A stretch of DNA of 64,000 nt from Siphonodentalium dalli. Taxonomy: Eukaryota; Mollusca; Scaphopoda; Gadilida; Siphonodentaliidae. Made by a program: the position numbers and the translations under genes. The number at the start of each line of letters is the position of its first letter. The stretch's first letter is position 1. Below the pieces are notes generated by a model that saw nothing but the letters and a program-made list of their open reading frames with translations, had not been told where the DNA came from and ran no database searches. The stretch covers positions 64,753,319 to 64,817,318 of the forward strand of contig CP136069.1 in the NCBI GenBank assembly GCA_032622095.1, in the 5' to 3' direction. Below, piece after piece: positions 32,177 to 43,799 of this stretch.

Positions 32177-33589
32177 TTGTACCAATACCGAAAAATAGTG
32201 ACAAGGGGGATATTAAACAATTATCGTCCAATAAGCATTCTTCCCGCATTTTCTAAACTACTCGAAAAACTCATGCAAAAACGTTTAGTTGATTTTCTTA
32301 ATGAATCGGACATCTTATTTAAACATCAGTACGGATTTCGCCCAAACCATTCAACTTTTCATCCCATCATTCATCTACTGGATCATGTTGTAAAAAATAA
32401 CGACAAGCCCACAAAAGATTCCACCGTAGCGCTTTTTCTTGATCTGTCCAAAGCTTTTGACACAATAAACCACGAAATCTTACTTAAAAAAATTGAACAT
32501 TATGGAATTAGAGGCATCTCAAACAACTGGTTTCGAAGCTATCTCAATGAGAGACGACAATACGTAGAATTCATTGGAAGCAAGTCAAATCTCCTTAAAA
32601 CATCATGTGGTGTTCCTCAGGGATCCTTACTCGGGCCCATAATTTTTCTCCTCTACGTGAACGATATGTCAAATGCAACTACTATGGATCTCTTATCATA
32701 TGCCGACGATACAACCCTTATGGCCAGTGGACAAAATGATGCGTTAATCCAAAGTTATGTCAATAACGAATTAAGAAATCTATCTGACTGGTGTTGCTGC
32801 AACAAACTAGCCATCAATGCTAACAAAAGCAATTATATGTTCTTGCATCCACAAAACAATGAAAAAAAATGGAATACAATTAAAATATATCTCATTGGAG
32901 CCGAACTTCTACGGATAGGGAACATGCGGTGCGAATCGTCTGCCAAATTTTTAGGTATCCATATAGATGAAAACCTGACCTTTAATAAACACATTCCTAT
33001 TGTATGCTCAAAAATGGCACATGCAATTTATTGCATTAATAAAGTTAAACATTTTCTCCCGAGCAAGGCTCTCAAAACATTATACTTCGCCCTAATTCAA
33101 AGCCACTTAGTTTATGGCATCCAAATATGGGAACATGTACCAGCAGTGAAGAAACTATATTTATTACAAAAACGAGCCATGAGAATTATATGTAACAAAA
33201 AATATAGAAGTCACACCGATCCCCTTTTCAAACAAGAAAACATTTTAAAAATAGATGATTTACATAAATTACATGCATCCATTTTCACGCATGATTGGTA
33301 CTACGATCGCTTACCAGTGTCTTTTTCTGGTATGTATGACAAGAGAGCAGAACCAAATAGACGACAACCTAATCCTATAGTACAAACAAAAATCAGGACC
33401 ATCTCTTTTTCTAAAGTTCTCCCATACGATTCATTCCCCTTTATGTGGAATTCCCTTGAAAGTAAATATACCTCTAAACAATCAAGACATGTGTTCCGAA
33501 AACGTTTGAAAACGGATATCATTAATACCTATTCAGCGAGCGTGCGATGCAAAAACCGAAAATGCCCTGATTGCACAAACGATACATAA
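32177..33589 (+). CDS. LINE reverse transcriptase (ORF2 second half)
   Basis: A 470-residue open frame covering the RT domain to the C-terminus. Motifs: NYRPISILPAFSKLLEKL, YGFRPNHST, motif A LFLDLSKAFDTINHEIL, motif B CGVPQGSLLGPIIF, motif C SYADDTTL with both catalytic Asp, motif D ANKSNYMFLH, and motif E KFLGIHID. C-terminal part HTDPLFKQENIL and FPFMWNSL. It copies element RNA at the nicked target. There is no ATG; the true frame comes from upstream, where a G-run near 32204-32208 shifts it, so the product is not made as a whole. Jockey/CR1-like superfamily by appearance. Confidence 0.88.
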   Translation: MYQYRKIVTRGILNNYRPISILPAFSKLLEKLMQKRLVDFLNESDILFKHQYGFRPNHSTFHPIIHLLDHVVKNNDKPTKDSTVALFLDLSKAFDTINHEILLKKIEHYGIRGISNNWFRSYLNERRQYVEFIGSKSNLLKTSCGVPQGSLLGPIIFLLYVNDMSNATTMDLLSYADDTTLMASGQNDALIQSYVNNELRNLSDWCCCNKLAINANKSNYMFLHPQNNEKKWNTIKIYLIGAELLRIGNMRCESSAKFLGIHIDENLTFNKHIPIVCSKMAHAIYCINKVKHFLPSKALKTLYFALIQSHLVYGIQIWEHVPAVKKLYLLQKRAMRIICNKKYRSHTDPLFKQENILKIDDLHKLHASIFTHDWYYDRLPVSFSGMYDKRAEPNRRQPNPIVQTKIRTISFSKVLPYDSFPFMWNSLESKYTSKQSRHVFRKRLKTDIINTYSASVRCKNRKCPDCTNDT

Positions 33590-33927
33590 TTTTCTGATAA
33601 AAAAAAAAAAAAAAACATTATATCGACCAAGTAGGTGCCCATACATATGAACCACTTTTCGTACCATCGCCCTAACAACGCCTATATATAAAACACCAGT
33701 CTGCACACGATAAACGTAACCTAAAAACAATCAAATTAATTCGGCCATCTTCATCATATAATATGTCACCACATCCAGGGGTGATAGGAAGACAGTCAGC
33801 CATGACTATATCACCCCTAGCAATATACATGTATAGTCTATCAATATTATAATTATTTGTAATTGTACTTTCCATGTGTGTATATTGTAAATAAAATTAT
33901 CCTATCCTATCCTATCCTATCCTATCA
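33590..33927 (+). mobile_element. LINE 3' UTR with (TCCTA)n tail
   Basis: Contains an A-run at 33600-33615 and a TAAATAAAATTA sequence just before six TCCTA units at about 33897-33927. Fragments of this 3' end recur at 18672-18815, 24425-24717 and 40303-40354, so this LINE family has been active in the genome. Confidence 0.82.
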
Positions 33928-36282
33928 TATGCTAACTATAAAGATGCAAAACGTAACTTCCGTTCTGTTCACCGTAGAAAATCCAGTAAATTTTTGCGCG
34001 ATAAGCACTCCGATCTTGACAATCTAGCCGAGCTTGACTTAGCAACGTTCTACCGCTTACTGAAAAATAACAGAAGGGGCCACAACCGTTCTCTCTCGTT
34101 CTTCAAACATAACGGCACAATTCTCAGAGGTAGATCGGAGATAGTTAGCGCATGGGCTGAATATTATAAATCAATCTTCACGGAGTCAACTGATCCATTA
34201 TATGATGTAGACAACTATAACTCTGTAAATAATTTCATCACTAACACCACCAGTCACTCATCCTCAAGCTCATGTGATGTACTTATTACACACCCTGTGA
34301 CCGCATATGAACTCAGTAAATTACTCAACAGATTAGATAGGAACAAAGCACATGGATACGACTCAATTTCCTATGAGCACATCATTTTCGGTGGTGAAGC
34401 GTTGCTCAATTGCCTCGCACATTTATTCTCATATATGTTTGAATACTCACACGTACCTCTTGCAGCAAAACGGGGCGTCATGGTGTCTCTTTACAAGGGT
34501 GGACGAAAACCTAAAGACAGCTTTGATAGCTATAGAGCAATTACCATATTACCTGCCATTTACAAGCTATTTGATAGGGTGATATCTCTTAGATTGGAAA
34601 CGTACATGCCATCTTCAATCGCCGTCCATCCGTTACAACATGGTTTCGAAAAAGGGATCAGTTGCACCATGACATCACGTTTTGTGCAAGAATGTATTAG
34701 TTACGCTAGGGAACAGCACAATAAGCTTTATTCATGTCTATTGGACGTGCGTAAAGCTTTCGACTGTGTATGGATAAATGGCCTCTTGTATAAATTATTT
34801 CACAGAGGATTACAAGGCAAAACATGGCTCATCATACGAGAATTATTATCTGGCATAAAATGTTGTATCCGCAGCGACGGAACATATTCCGACTGGTTCT
34901 CCTTGTCTCAAGGAACCAGACAAGGATCAATATTATCACCTCTGTGGTACAAAATATACGCAGACGATCTCCTCCATATTATTGAGAAATCAAAATTGGG
35001 CCTTCGTATCCACTCATTGAATTGTTCATCTCCCACCCAAGCCGATGACATGATGCTTCTCTCTCTATCCCGCCCAGGTCTTATTGGCTTATATGAATTA
35101 TGCATTGAATACAGTAATAAATGGCGCTTCAGTTATAATTCATCGAAAACCGTCATAATGGTTTTCAATGAATCAAAACAAGAAGCCGATAAATGTGCAA
35201 GATCATGGCCATTTGGATCATCCTTTCTCAGCGAAGTTGACTCCTATACTCACCTGGGAATTCTGCTTTCCAAATCCTATTTCAATAACAAATTTGTCGA
35301 TGCCATATGCACAAAATTAAGGGGGACATATTTCGGCCTCTCCGATGTTGGCCTATATCCTGGTGGTATCTCTCCTCAAAGTTCATACAAACTTTACAGA
35401 ACAATAGTCATTCCTTCCGGGCTGTATGGCAGTGAACTTCTCTGGAACCTAAACACAACTCAAATAGATAAGCTTGAGAAGGCCCACAGAATTTGCATCA
35501 AGCATATGCAAGGTTTTCCGACGAGGACCCGAACAGTTATTGCACAAGGCTGTCTAGGCTGTTCCTCGCTAGAATCGTGGATCGATCGTCGGAAACTCTC
35601 AATGCTTGGCGCTTTCTGTGGGCCAAATCACGAGAAAGCATCGAAACAGTTATTCCTACGACGTTTGTATGATTTCATATCTGGCCTGTCAACAGACGAA
35701 ACATCGTTTATACACGACATATGGTGCATTCTATGTAAATATAATATTGAACATCACCTTATTGAATATGCTAATTCCAATGAATTCCCATCGCCCGTGG
35801 TGTGGAAACGCTTGGTACGGACAGCTGTAAAGGAGTTAGATGAACTTGACTGGTATAATCGTATCTCCGGCGACTCCTCTTTAACAGCATTCCGTACCAT
35901 TCACCCCACGCTACGAACGATCGGTATATGGAAACTATGCTCACAATTTCCGGAGGAAAAATTTATATTCCTATTGATCGGTCGCATAATCGCACATACA
36001 GCTTTCGGACAAAATGATACATGCAAACATTGTTTAGCGATCTACTCATGTGTAGTACAACATATCTTGCTAGATTGCCCGTCATTGCTACATATTCGGA
36101 ATGACATGTGGTACCACATCATCGACCATTATGGCATTAACAGTTTCCTCTACCTAGACCAAATGCCCCGTTTGCAGCTACTGTCTGCCCTTCTGGGATC
36201 GCCACCTAGAGATCTCGCTTTACTCTCAGATAATCACTCTAATCTGTCTCGCTTGCTCGTTAGGACAACAGCATTTATGTAG
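33925..36282 (+). CDS. Second LINE reverse transcriptase, 5'-truncated but open for 2.3 kb
   Basis: The frame is open from the tail junction (YANYKDAKRNFRSVHRRKS) to TAG at 36280. RT motifs: DSYRAITILPAIYKLFDRV, HGFEKGISC, motif A LLDVRKAFDCVW, motif B GTRQGSILSPLWYKIYADD, motif C TQADDMMLLS, SKTVIMVF (D) and HLGILL (E). A C-terminal CCHC-like cluster CKHC-x9-H-x4-C lies near residue 690. It differs from the upstream LINE in every motif. The endonuclease half is missing. No stop or frameshift in about 780 codons suggests a fairly recent insertion. No start ATG near the 5' end. Confidence 0.87.
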   Translation, partial: SYANYKDAKRNFRSVHRRKSSKFLRDKHSDLDNLAELDLATFYRLLKNNRRGHNRSLSFFKHNGTILRGRSEIVSAWAEYYKSIFTESTDPLYDVDNYNSVNNFITNTTSHSSSSSCDVLITHPVTAYELSKLLNRLDRNKAHGYDSISYEHIIFGGEALLNCLAHLFSYMFEYSHVPLAAKRGVMVSLYKGGRKPKDSFDSYRAITILPAIYKLFDRVISLRLETYMPSSIAVHPLQHGFEKGISCTMTSRFVQECISYAREQHNKLYSCLLDVRKAFDCVWINGLLYKLFHRGLQGKTWLIIRELLSGIKCCIRSDGTYSDWFSLSQGTRQGSILSPLWYKIYADDLLHIIEKSKLGLRIHSLNCSSPTQADDMMLLSLSRPGLIGLYELCIEYSNKWRFSYNSSKTVIMVFNESKQEADKCARSWPFGSSFLSEVDSYTHLGILLSKSYFNNKFVDAICTKLRGTYFGLSDVGLYPGGISPQSSYKLYRTIVIPSGLYGSELLWNLNTTQIDKLEKAHRICIKHMQGFPTRTRTVIAQGCLGCSSLESWIDRRKLSMLGAFCGPNHEKASKQLFLRRLYDFISGLSTDETSFIHDIWCILCKYNIEHHLIEYANSNEFPSPVVWKRLVRTAVKELDELDWYNRISGDSSLTAFRTIHPTLRTIGIWKLCSQFPEEKFIFLLIGRIIAHTAFGQNDTCKHCLAIYSCVVQHILLDCPSLLHIRNDMWYHIIDHYGINSFLYLDQMPRLQLLSALLGSPPRDLALLSDNHSNLSRLLVRTTAFM

Positions 36283-36690
36283 AAACGGTTTCACTTTGAT
36301 AATGGTTAACTAAAGTGATCAGCATTCTTTAGGAGTAGAATAGCGTTAATTTTCCATTAATACATTTACTGTTAGTTGGTAAATTATCTATGTCACAGCA
36401 TTGGCCAATTCAGTACCATGCATCCTTCCGCCAAATATGCATATATTTCAAATTACCCATATTTCCTTCATTTGTTCACTATTTACAGTTTACGTACTAT
36501 ACACTTCACATAACCTCACTTCATCGGACGTCCATGAATCTTAGTATTCTCCCGGATGCATGATCACACAAACCATACCCATGTGTATTCTCCCGGATGC
36601 ATGATCACGCAAGCCATACCCATGTGTAATTGTATATGTGTATACATATGTATGCGTGAATATATATATATATATCTATATCTATATTTG
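36283..36690. other. LINE 3' flank and 41 bp duplication
   Basis: Probable 3' UTR of the second LINE, then two tandem copies of a 41 bp unit starting at 36545 and 36586 (TATTCTCCCGGATGCATGAT), then TA-rich sequence. No gene. Confidence 0.55.
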
Positions 36691-39432
36691 CGAATGTCTG
36701 TCTGTCTGTCTGTCTGTCTGTGTTCTATAGAAATTCACAGGGGACCATCTAGATGATGCCAAAGGGGTCTACTAGGAGTAGCTTTTTACGAGAAAGATAA
36801 TGGTCGGGGTTAGAATTTTCTAAAGTGACGCCGTTGTTGTCAGGGGCAGAAAAGGGGGAGGGGCAGAAAAACAATTTGTCGCCGATTGCCACCAAACTTA
36901 TATATAATCATCCCCATAATATGAGGAATCTAATGGCGTGGTTTAAATATGGCAAAAGTCGCGCCGTTCGCGTCAGGGGTGCCCGGAAGGGGGGGGGGGC
37001 AGATTTCTTTTCTGTCGCCGATTGCCACGAAACTTTCATATAATCATCCCCATGATATGAAGAATCCAACGGTGTGGTTTAAATATGTCAAAAGTGGCGT
37101 CGTTTGAGTCAGGGATGAACGGAAGGGGAGAGGGGCACCAAAATTGATAAAACTAATTTTAGCGCCGATTTCCACCAAATTGATATATATTCTTCTTCAT
37201 GATACAAGGAATCTAATTGTGCGATTTAACAACGCCAAATTGTTGTTTTTGGATGAGAGATTGGGAGGGGGTGGGCACTAAATTTGATAATAAGTCGCCG
37301 ATTGCCACCACACTTATACAAAATCATCCCATGGTATGAGGAGTCTAATAGTGTGGCTTTTATCTGTCAAATGTGGCCTCATTCGAGTCAGGGTTGCATT
37401 GAAAGGGACAGGGGCACCAAAATTGATGCACAATTATTTTAGCGACAATTTCCACCAAATTGATACACATTCTTATCCATGATACGAGGAATCTAATCGT
37501 GATTTAAAGACGCCATAGTGCTGCTGTTTGTGTGAGAGGTGGAGAGGGGAGGGATTGGCACCAAATTTGATAAAAAAAATTGTTTAGTCGCCGATTATCA
37601 CCAAACTTATAAACAATCATCTCCATGATATCAGGAGTGTAATCTTGTGGTTTAAGGATGTCACAAGTGGGGCCATTCGAGTCAGTGGTGTATAGAGATG
37701 AGAGGGACACAAAAAATTATATCTATATGTTTAGTGCCGATTTCCACCAGATTGATACATATTCTTCTCCGTGATACGAGGAATCTTATCGTGTGGTTTA
37801 GATACACCAAATTGGTGCCCTATGGGTGAGAGATATGGGGACCTTAAATTTGATACGAATTTGTATACTCGCCAATTTTCACCAATTTCATATATATGCA
37901 TCTCTAATCTCTAATGAGTCTTAGTGTGTGCAGCTTGAGTCCGAAATGGGGACGGGAGGGTCACCAAAACTGATACAAAATATTGTTAGTACCAATTACC
38001 ATCAAATTCAGACACGTTCTTCTCAAATGATACAAGAAATAAAATCGTGCTGTCTGTCTGTCTTTTTGTCTGTCTGTGTGCGTTCTATATATAACTTCAC
38101 GCGGTACAATCGAGATGGCACCAAGGCGTTCTAAGATGGGTAACTTTTTACAAGGAAGATAATGGTGCGGGTTAAAATTTTCTAAAATGACGATGTTGGT
38201 CGGAGGGAAAATTTAAAACATATGGTGAAATAGTTTTGTCGCTGATTTCCACCAAACGAATACATAATCACCTTCGCAATATGGCGTTGTTCGAGTCAGC
38301 GTTGCATCAACAATTGTTTTAATAAACCAAATTCCACCAAATTCATACACGTTTTCTCTAATGATATACCATGAATTAAATCACATTTGGTGTCGTTTGC
38401 GTCACGGATGGCGAGCGGATATGCACTATCATTGATAAGATTGCTATTCGCCAATATCAACATATAAGTTATATACAGTCACCAGGCCATATCCATATCA
38501 TTTTAAGTAGTTGGGTGTTCACATTTCACAATCCCGACATATGGTGACCCACATAAGTCACTTGAACAATTACATCTTCTTAACAGTCATATTTATATGG
38601 GAATGGCAATCAAGGCATTCACACAATGAGCTAGCAAAAAGAGATAACTAGAAGAAGCATTAAACGTATATTTATCATTCTATTGAAGAGATACATATAT
38701 TCATGCAAACTGAGAGACCTCGAACCGTCAGAGGATTGCATATATATAATAACAAAATTTTGTCTGTTCCATTCAATACAGTTTCCACAAAAAGTTACAA
38801 TTTGTCAAGAGATATATGGAAGGCCTGTTCAAAAATAGTGGTCACAGTGTGCAGTCAAATATAGTTTCTTCTGATATACAAGAAAATTCAGTTAGTAGCA
38901 CAAGACTTTTCAGGATCCTACCAATACTGACATCTGACAAGGATTTTAAAACAGACTCATCGACTGACATAAACAACTCAAAATCTCGCTCCGTAACTGG
39001 CACATGTAGCTGATATATGTGCGCAGCAACATTTCGTTTCATGGAGATATGATAGCCAGGTGTCCTCGAGATCTTAGTCCAACCCACTAGATTGATTGAT
39101 ACATCTCAATATGTAAAACCCAATTATCATCTTTTATCGAACTAATGTGTTTATGATGTTCATGTATCATATTATAACGTCTAATGTATACGCAGTTGTA
39201 AATAAATAAATACTTCATAATTGGTGGAACGGATTAATCGCGATAAACAGAATGACAATTGACAAGGTGAGCCACTACTTATATTCCATGACTATAATAA
39301 TCATGTTTTGTGATGCTATTTGAATATACAATTTATGAGAAAACGTATAACACTTTAAGCAAGATAATTCTCTATTCCCAACAAATATCCACAGTATACA
39401 TTAACCTGGGCAACGCCGGGTAACCCTGCTAG
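36690..39432 (+). mobile_element. Large GTCT-type (Helentron-like) non-autonomous element
   Basis: Starts with (TCTG)n at 36694-36722. Then come about nine degenerate units of ~140 bp (36877-38040) beginning CGCCGATTGCCACCAAACTT or GCGCCGATTTCCACCAAATT, and a second (CTGT)n block at 38049-38076 whose downstream sequence repeats 36722-36850. It ends ACCTGGGCAACGCCGGGT, a hairpin, then CCCTGCTAG before T at 39433. A 3' hairpin followed by CTAG-T is a hallmark of Helitrons. The small ORF at 38816-39013 is unrecognised. No replicase here. Confidence 0.58.
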
Positions 39433-40110
39433 TGTATATATATAGCTATGTATATGTATGTATATGTATATATGTATACATGTGTATATGTGTATACATA
39501 TTCAAGTGTATATATATATATGCATATTCATGCCATATAACTTTCGCAATTATCCAAACTTTGGAGTTATCCCGCTTGCACTTAAGATAACAGTCTTAAC
39601 AAAGTATAACCTTTCTTTAAACACGGCATAAAACGTCCCGCTTCAGCTCAACGCGAATTTTCCATACACGTAACTTCCGCATACAGCCATGTACCATTTA
39701 TGCTTTGGTGTATATTTAATCAGATATGCATGCACATATAATCGTGCACATATAGTTAGTTACCTGACCGTTACATATGTATTCATATGTGTGTGTGTTG
39801 GAGTGTGTGTCTACGTGGATGTATGTGTATGTATATATGCATATATATTTATATGAACATTTATATATATGTATATAACCATGCATATATTCACGAGTGC
39901 TGGCGCGGCTGTGCACGTGCACGTGCGCGCTCTCCCCTCTCCCTCTCTCTCTCTCGTGCGCATGTATATGTGTATGCATGTACATCTTTGTATATACATG
40001 TATGTGAGTATATGTGTATGTACATGTATGTATACATGTATATGTATGTGAGGGTGTGCGTGTATGTGGGTGTGCGGATGTGTGGTCGTGTCGGTGCTCG
40101 TGAGGGTATG
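39433..40110. repeat. TA/TG-rich microsatellite-like region
   Basis: Two blocks (39433-39535 and 39785-40110) of TATG, TGTA and TATA words, with a CT-rich patch at 39935-39955. Open frames on both strands (Cys/Tyr- or His/Thr-rich) are products of the low complexity. Confidence 0.85.
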
Positions 40111-40302
40111 CATGCTTATATGCACTCAAATATGTTCGTATTTGTCTCTTTGTCAGGCAAATTATACAACCCTGTATATTGCATAGCCAAATTCCTGCAT
40201 GCAGGATGTATTTGTGTTCTCAAATTGGATGTATTGTGTTAACAATTTATTTATAATGTTTATATATATGCTCTTCATTATATGGAGGAATAAAGATATA
40301 TA

Positions 40303-40354
40303 CTTTCCATGTGTGTATATTGTAAATAAAATTATCCTATCCTATCCTATCCTA
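40303..40354 (+). mobile_element. LINE 3'-tail scrap
   Basis: TTTCCATGTGTGTATATTGT, TAAATAAAATTATCC and four TCCTA units match the last ~50 bases of the LINE ending at 33927. Confidence 0.8.
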
Positions 40355-41389
40355 ATGGACATATTACAAACAAGGTATGTTACTAGGGTTTGTTGTACCT
40401 TCATGGAGTTCATTTATCATTCATGCAGCCCACATCAGCTTGTGGTCTGGGAGGAAATATACTTCTGCCACGCCGCAAGAGATTTTATCATTACCCGCTG
40501 TCATGTGTTGGCCGAGTTATTATTTGATGCAAATCTTCCCAGTATTTGTTGAACAGAAAACGCTTTTCTGGAGAAACTGAGCCAGTCAATATTAAGGTCC
40601 CTTGTATTCGAAGAATTATAATGTACACGGGGGATGCTTTGCAACTTGCATACTGTATCCACCCGTCAGTAAGCCCGGGGGCTCGTGGAGCCTCGTGCAC
40701 GATTTTGCTAAAAACGTGGGTACTGGGCTCACTCGCGATGACCCCCCCCCCCCCCCATGTGCAAACATTCAGTTAGCCTTCAGTTGCCGACCTACCAATC
40801 ATGTTTTTTACCAATACCATATACTTGCATTGAATAAAGATAATGTGTTTTATTTATATTATTAAGAAGTTAAAAGCACACGACAATAACAAAAACAGTG
40901 ATAGACAGATATATACGTTTGGAATCAATTTGAATAAGGTTGTACATTTTGGGATTAATTTGTAAACACATTAGGGTTGTATGATGAGTTCACAAATTAA
41001 TATAGTTGCACTAATGCTTATTAATCAAGATAATTCTTATAAACACAGAACAGTGTGATGCATGTCACTCTTCTGCGTTGCCAAAGGATCCAACATTACT
41101 CCACATCCCATTGGATTTACTTTGATAGAGGTGTGAACAATAAGTGACACATCATTTGATTTTATTGATTTGATACCTGATTGATCCAACAACAAAGAAT
41201 AGAATAAGATGCGTTTAATTCACAACAATATTAACACAAGTGTATACTATTATACATCTTTATTATTTAAGAAAAACAACTGGAAAAAATAATAAAAGAT
41301 GTGCTTGAGCATCTTCTCCTATTCTACAGGATAGAAAGACATGATTGTATTCACCTTCCAAATCTCAGAAATGGGGTGGGCTTATCTAC
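40355..41389. other. No recognisable gene; poly-C tract
   Basis: Short overlapping ORFs (40377-40700) lack recognisable motifs. A C-run lies at about 40742-40756. The rest is AT-rich. Confidence 0.3.
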
Positions 41390-41850
41390 GAGGATCACCA
41401 CATGTTTTGTTTAGCGTTAAAATAAACCCAGACTGTGCTTATCTTCGAGGATTGGCTTACTGATGGGTGTATGGATTTTGGCTGGAATCTTTCTGAGAAT
41501 GCTGCAATTCCAGCCTCGCGTATATTGAAATCTCTGCGAACATCATCAACATGAATATGAAGAGAACGTGCATTCAGAAATGTTATTATATAAGATGCAC
41601 GGAGATGACTCAAAGGTTTTAATGAGAATTTCAGTGTCATTTATCTGAGTCTTTCCATCTCAGTTAGAACATGAGTGTCAACACTGATCTTGTCTTGTAA
41701 ATTCAATTTTTTTAACCCAAACTAATGTCTGTAAACGGCCCACAGCAACATATTGAATATGATCGATTTCTCTTGTGGTTGTGAGATCAATAGCTGCTTC
41801 ATTGTGTCCCCTTGTGGCCGATGAAATTAGCATGGTTCAAAGTAGAGTAA
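41390..41850 (-). pseudogene. Helitron/Helentron helicase-endonuclease junction fragment
   Basis: Minus-strand order: AAIDLTTTREIDHIQYVAVGRLQTL at about 41730-41815 (helicase motif VI region), DKISVDTHVLTEMERLR at about 41645-41700, then IITFLNARSLHIHVDDVRRDFNI at about 41520-41590. This is the helicase C-terminus followed by the start of the apurinic-type endonuclease found in animal Helentrons. The pieces are in different frames and truncated, so this is a relic. It shows that an autonomous source for GTCT-type elements existed in this genome. Confidence 0.6.
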
Positions 41851-42166
41851 TATGTGACCCACCGTATCAAAAGCAGTCATAAGTCAGGATTTTTAAAACT
41901 GAGAAAATACATAAAATATAATAAAAATACAAACAAGACAAATTATGATTCCCTGTTTTGACACATTTTTATTATATATTACTGTCCACTCCGTCAATCT
42001 AGAGTAGAAACTTTTGTGCTTGTGAGCATCTGTTGTGTATTTCTAATAAAAATTCGGCTAATTTGCATATATTTAAGTATCATTATCTCTGACTATTTCC
42101 GGAATTCGTCCATGTCTACACTGGTATTAAACATCTTATAACTTTGGACTTGAATTTGGTATCACC

Positions 42167-42566
42167 TTAACCCTTTACCCAACAGAAGGGCCCTGTGCCA
42201 ATGCATTCTCTTATATATGCGAGTCGACCATAGGTCGCCTCGCATATATAAGAGAATGCATTGGCTTAACACATTAAAAATTATAAAATTGTTAAAGAAT
42301 GTAAGAAAAAATGGTAAAAAGTGTTAAAAAAATATTTTTTTTAGGCCAATGCATTCTCTTATATATGCGAGGCGACCTATGGTCGACTCGCATATATAAG
42401 AGAATGCATTGGCACAGGGCATAACTGTAACCATCACAATGTGGTCAAGGAGCCGGTTCCAATGATATCCATATGTGTATGGTTCTATTGAGACAGACCG
42501 AAGATATTTTAGGCTGTTGAAGCTTTATTTGGCCGGTTTTGGCCGGTTTGTTGGGTAAAGGGTTAA
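42167..42566. mobile_element. piggyBac-type MITE with two internal palindromes
   Basis: TTAA at 42167-42170 and 42563-42566; ends CCCTTTACCCAACA and TGTTGGGTAAAGGG are exact reverse complements. Two copies of the CCAATGCATTCTCTTATATA palindrome sit inside (about 42199-42265 and 42343-42414). The right half matches 13300-13581 closely. Confidence 0.88.
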
Positions 42567-42779
42567 GTGTTTGTCATATGTAAATCAGGTTTAGACTTAC
42601 AACTGGTTTTGATATGGCTGGTAACATATAAACTAAAATGTCATTTATATCCATAACAGGAATAAAACATGTCAAGCTCAAAGCAGGGTAATTTAAACTA
42701 AAATGTCATCTATATCTATCACCGAATCTCCTACTACTTAACTTTAACAAGGTCGAAAGTACAGTTATGTTCAGTAAAG

Positions 42780-43560
42780 TCATCTATAACAGCAACCTCC
42801 TAAGATTTTTCGACCGGCTGTTTATCAGCATCTTCATCATTATCGTTCTTTCCACTTGACTGACTCTTCAAAAACTGAGATCACCCTTCTTTTTCTTAGG
42901 TTATTACCACCCCGACCCTTCATTTTCTTGTGTTCTTTGTCTAACATATCCTCGCACAAATATGCACATACTCGACCTATAATTTGAAATAGGTTCATAA
43001 TGTGATTATTTGATTCTTAATTAAGCAGATAATGGAGTAATAACCGTATTTCGGTTTATGGCTTGGGCCAGAGTGTAAACACACGTTAAAGAGCGTACAC
43101 CTGAAAAGTTGTGAGTTGGCTTATCTGTGTCATCGCCGCATATCATCTGCTTAGAATCGCCTCATTATGAGTCGATAATGTGACTAAAACTCTAACATTT
43201 TCAACACATTATCGACTCAAAATGAGGCGATTCTAAGCAGATTATATACATAAAACATGTTATATTACAAGCAGATGTGATGATTTTCGGGAAAACAGAC
43301 TGCTTGATCACTATGACGTTGATCCCTCTTCATTTCTTATGCTCTTTATCACCCTGACTTGCAACTTGGGCCAGCTCTTTATCATCGTATTTGTCATCCT
43401 TTCCACTAGGCTCTGAAGTCATCAAAAGAGTGACTGAATTCGTCCATTTTTTCATGCTCCTTATCGCGCTGACTTGCAACTTTATCATCTTCTTTACCAT
43501 TGTCGACCTTTCCACTAGGCTGACTGAATTAATCAAAACTGTCATCTGTTAGAAAACTTA
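42780..43560 (-). other. Degenerate ~105 bp repeats encoding Lys/Asp-rich peptide, split by repeat D
   Basis: On the minus strand 43545-43330 reads SGKVDNGKEDDKVASQRDKEHEK in one frame and SGKDDKYDDKELAQVASQGD in another. A third diverged unit lies at 42790-42960. Family D (42943-43303) is inserted between units. It could be a broken exon of an acidic-basic repetitive protein or non-coding repeats. No family recognised. Confidence 0.35.
42943..43303 (-). repeat. Repeat family D, full copy
   Basis: Minus-strand copy with both borders (GAGGATATGTTAG and CAGTCTGTTTTCCCGAAAAT) and an internal hairpin of ~45 bp arms around AATCGCCTCATTATGAGTCG. Confidence 0.82.
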
Positions 43561-43799
43561 CATCACTCTGCATTTTAATGAGGTCAGTTTTTGTATATGA
43601 TAACTCATTTTTTTAAATTAAGACTTTGCCCGGTTTTAATTAATTCTGCATTATTCTGAGAAGCCGAACTGTCACTATTCATTTGGAAAGAAATTGGCTA
43701 GATAGAAGCAGAATGAATTGTAACCGACAACACTCTTCAATAAACAAATAAATATATTTATTAACGCCACCGGTGTATACTGTGGGCCAAATATTAGAA

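Noticed and set aside
39716-40242. Open frames up to 151 codons on both strands, Cys/Tyr- or His/Thr-rich
   Set aside because: Low-complexity TATG/TGTA sequence keeps all frames open; composition reflects the repeat.
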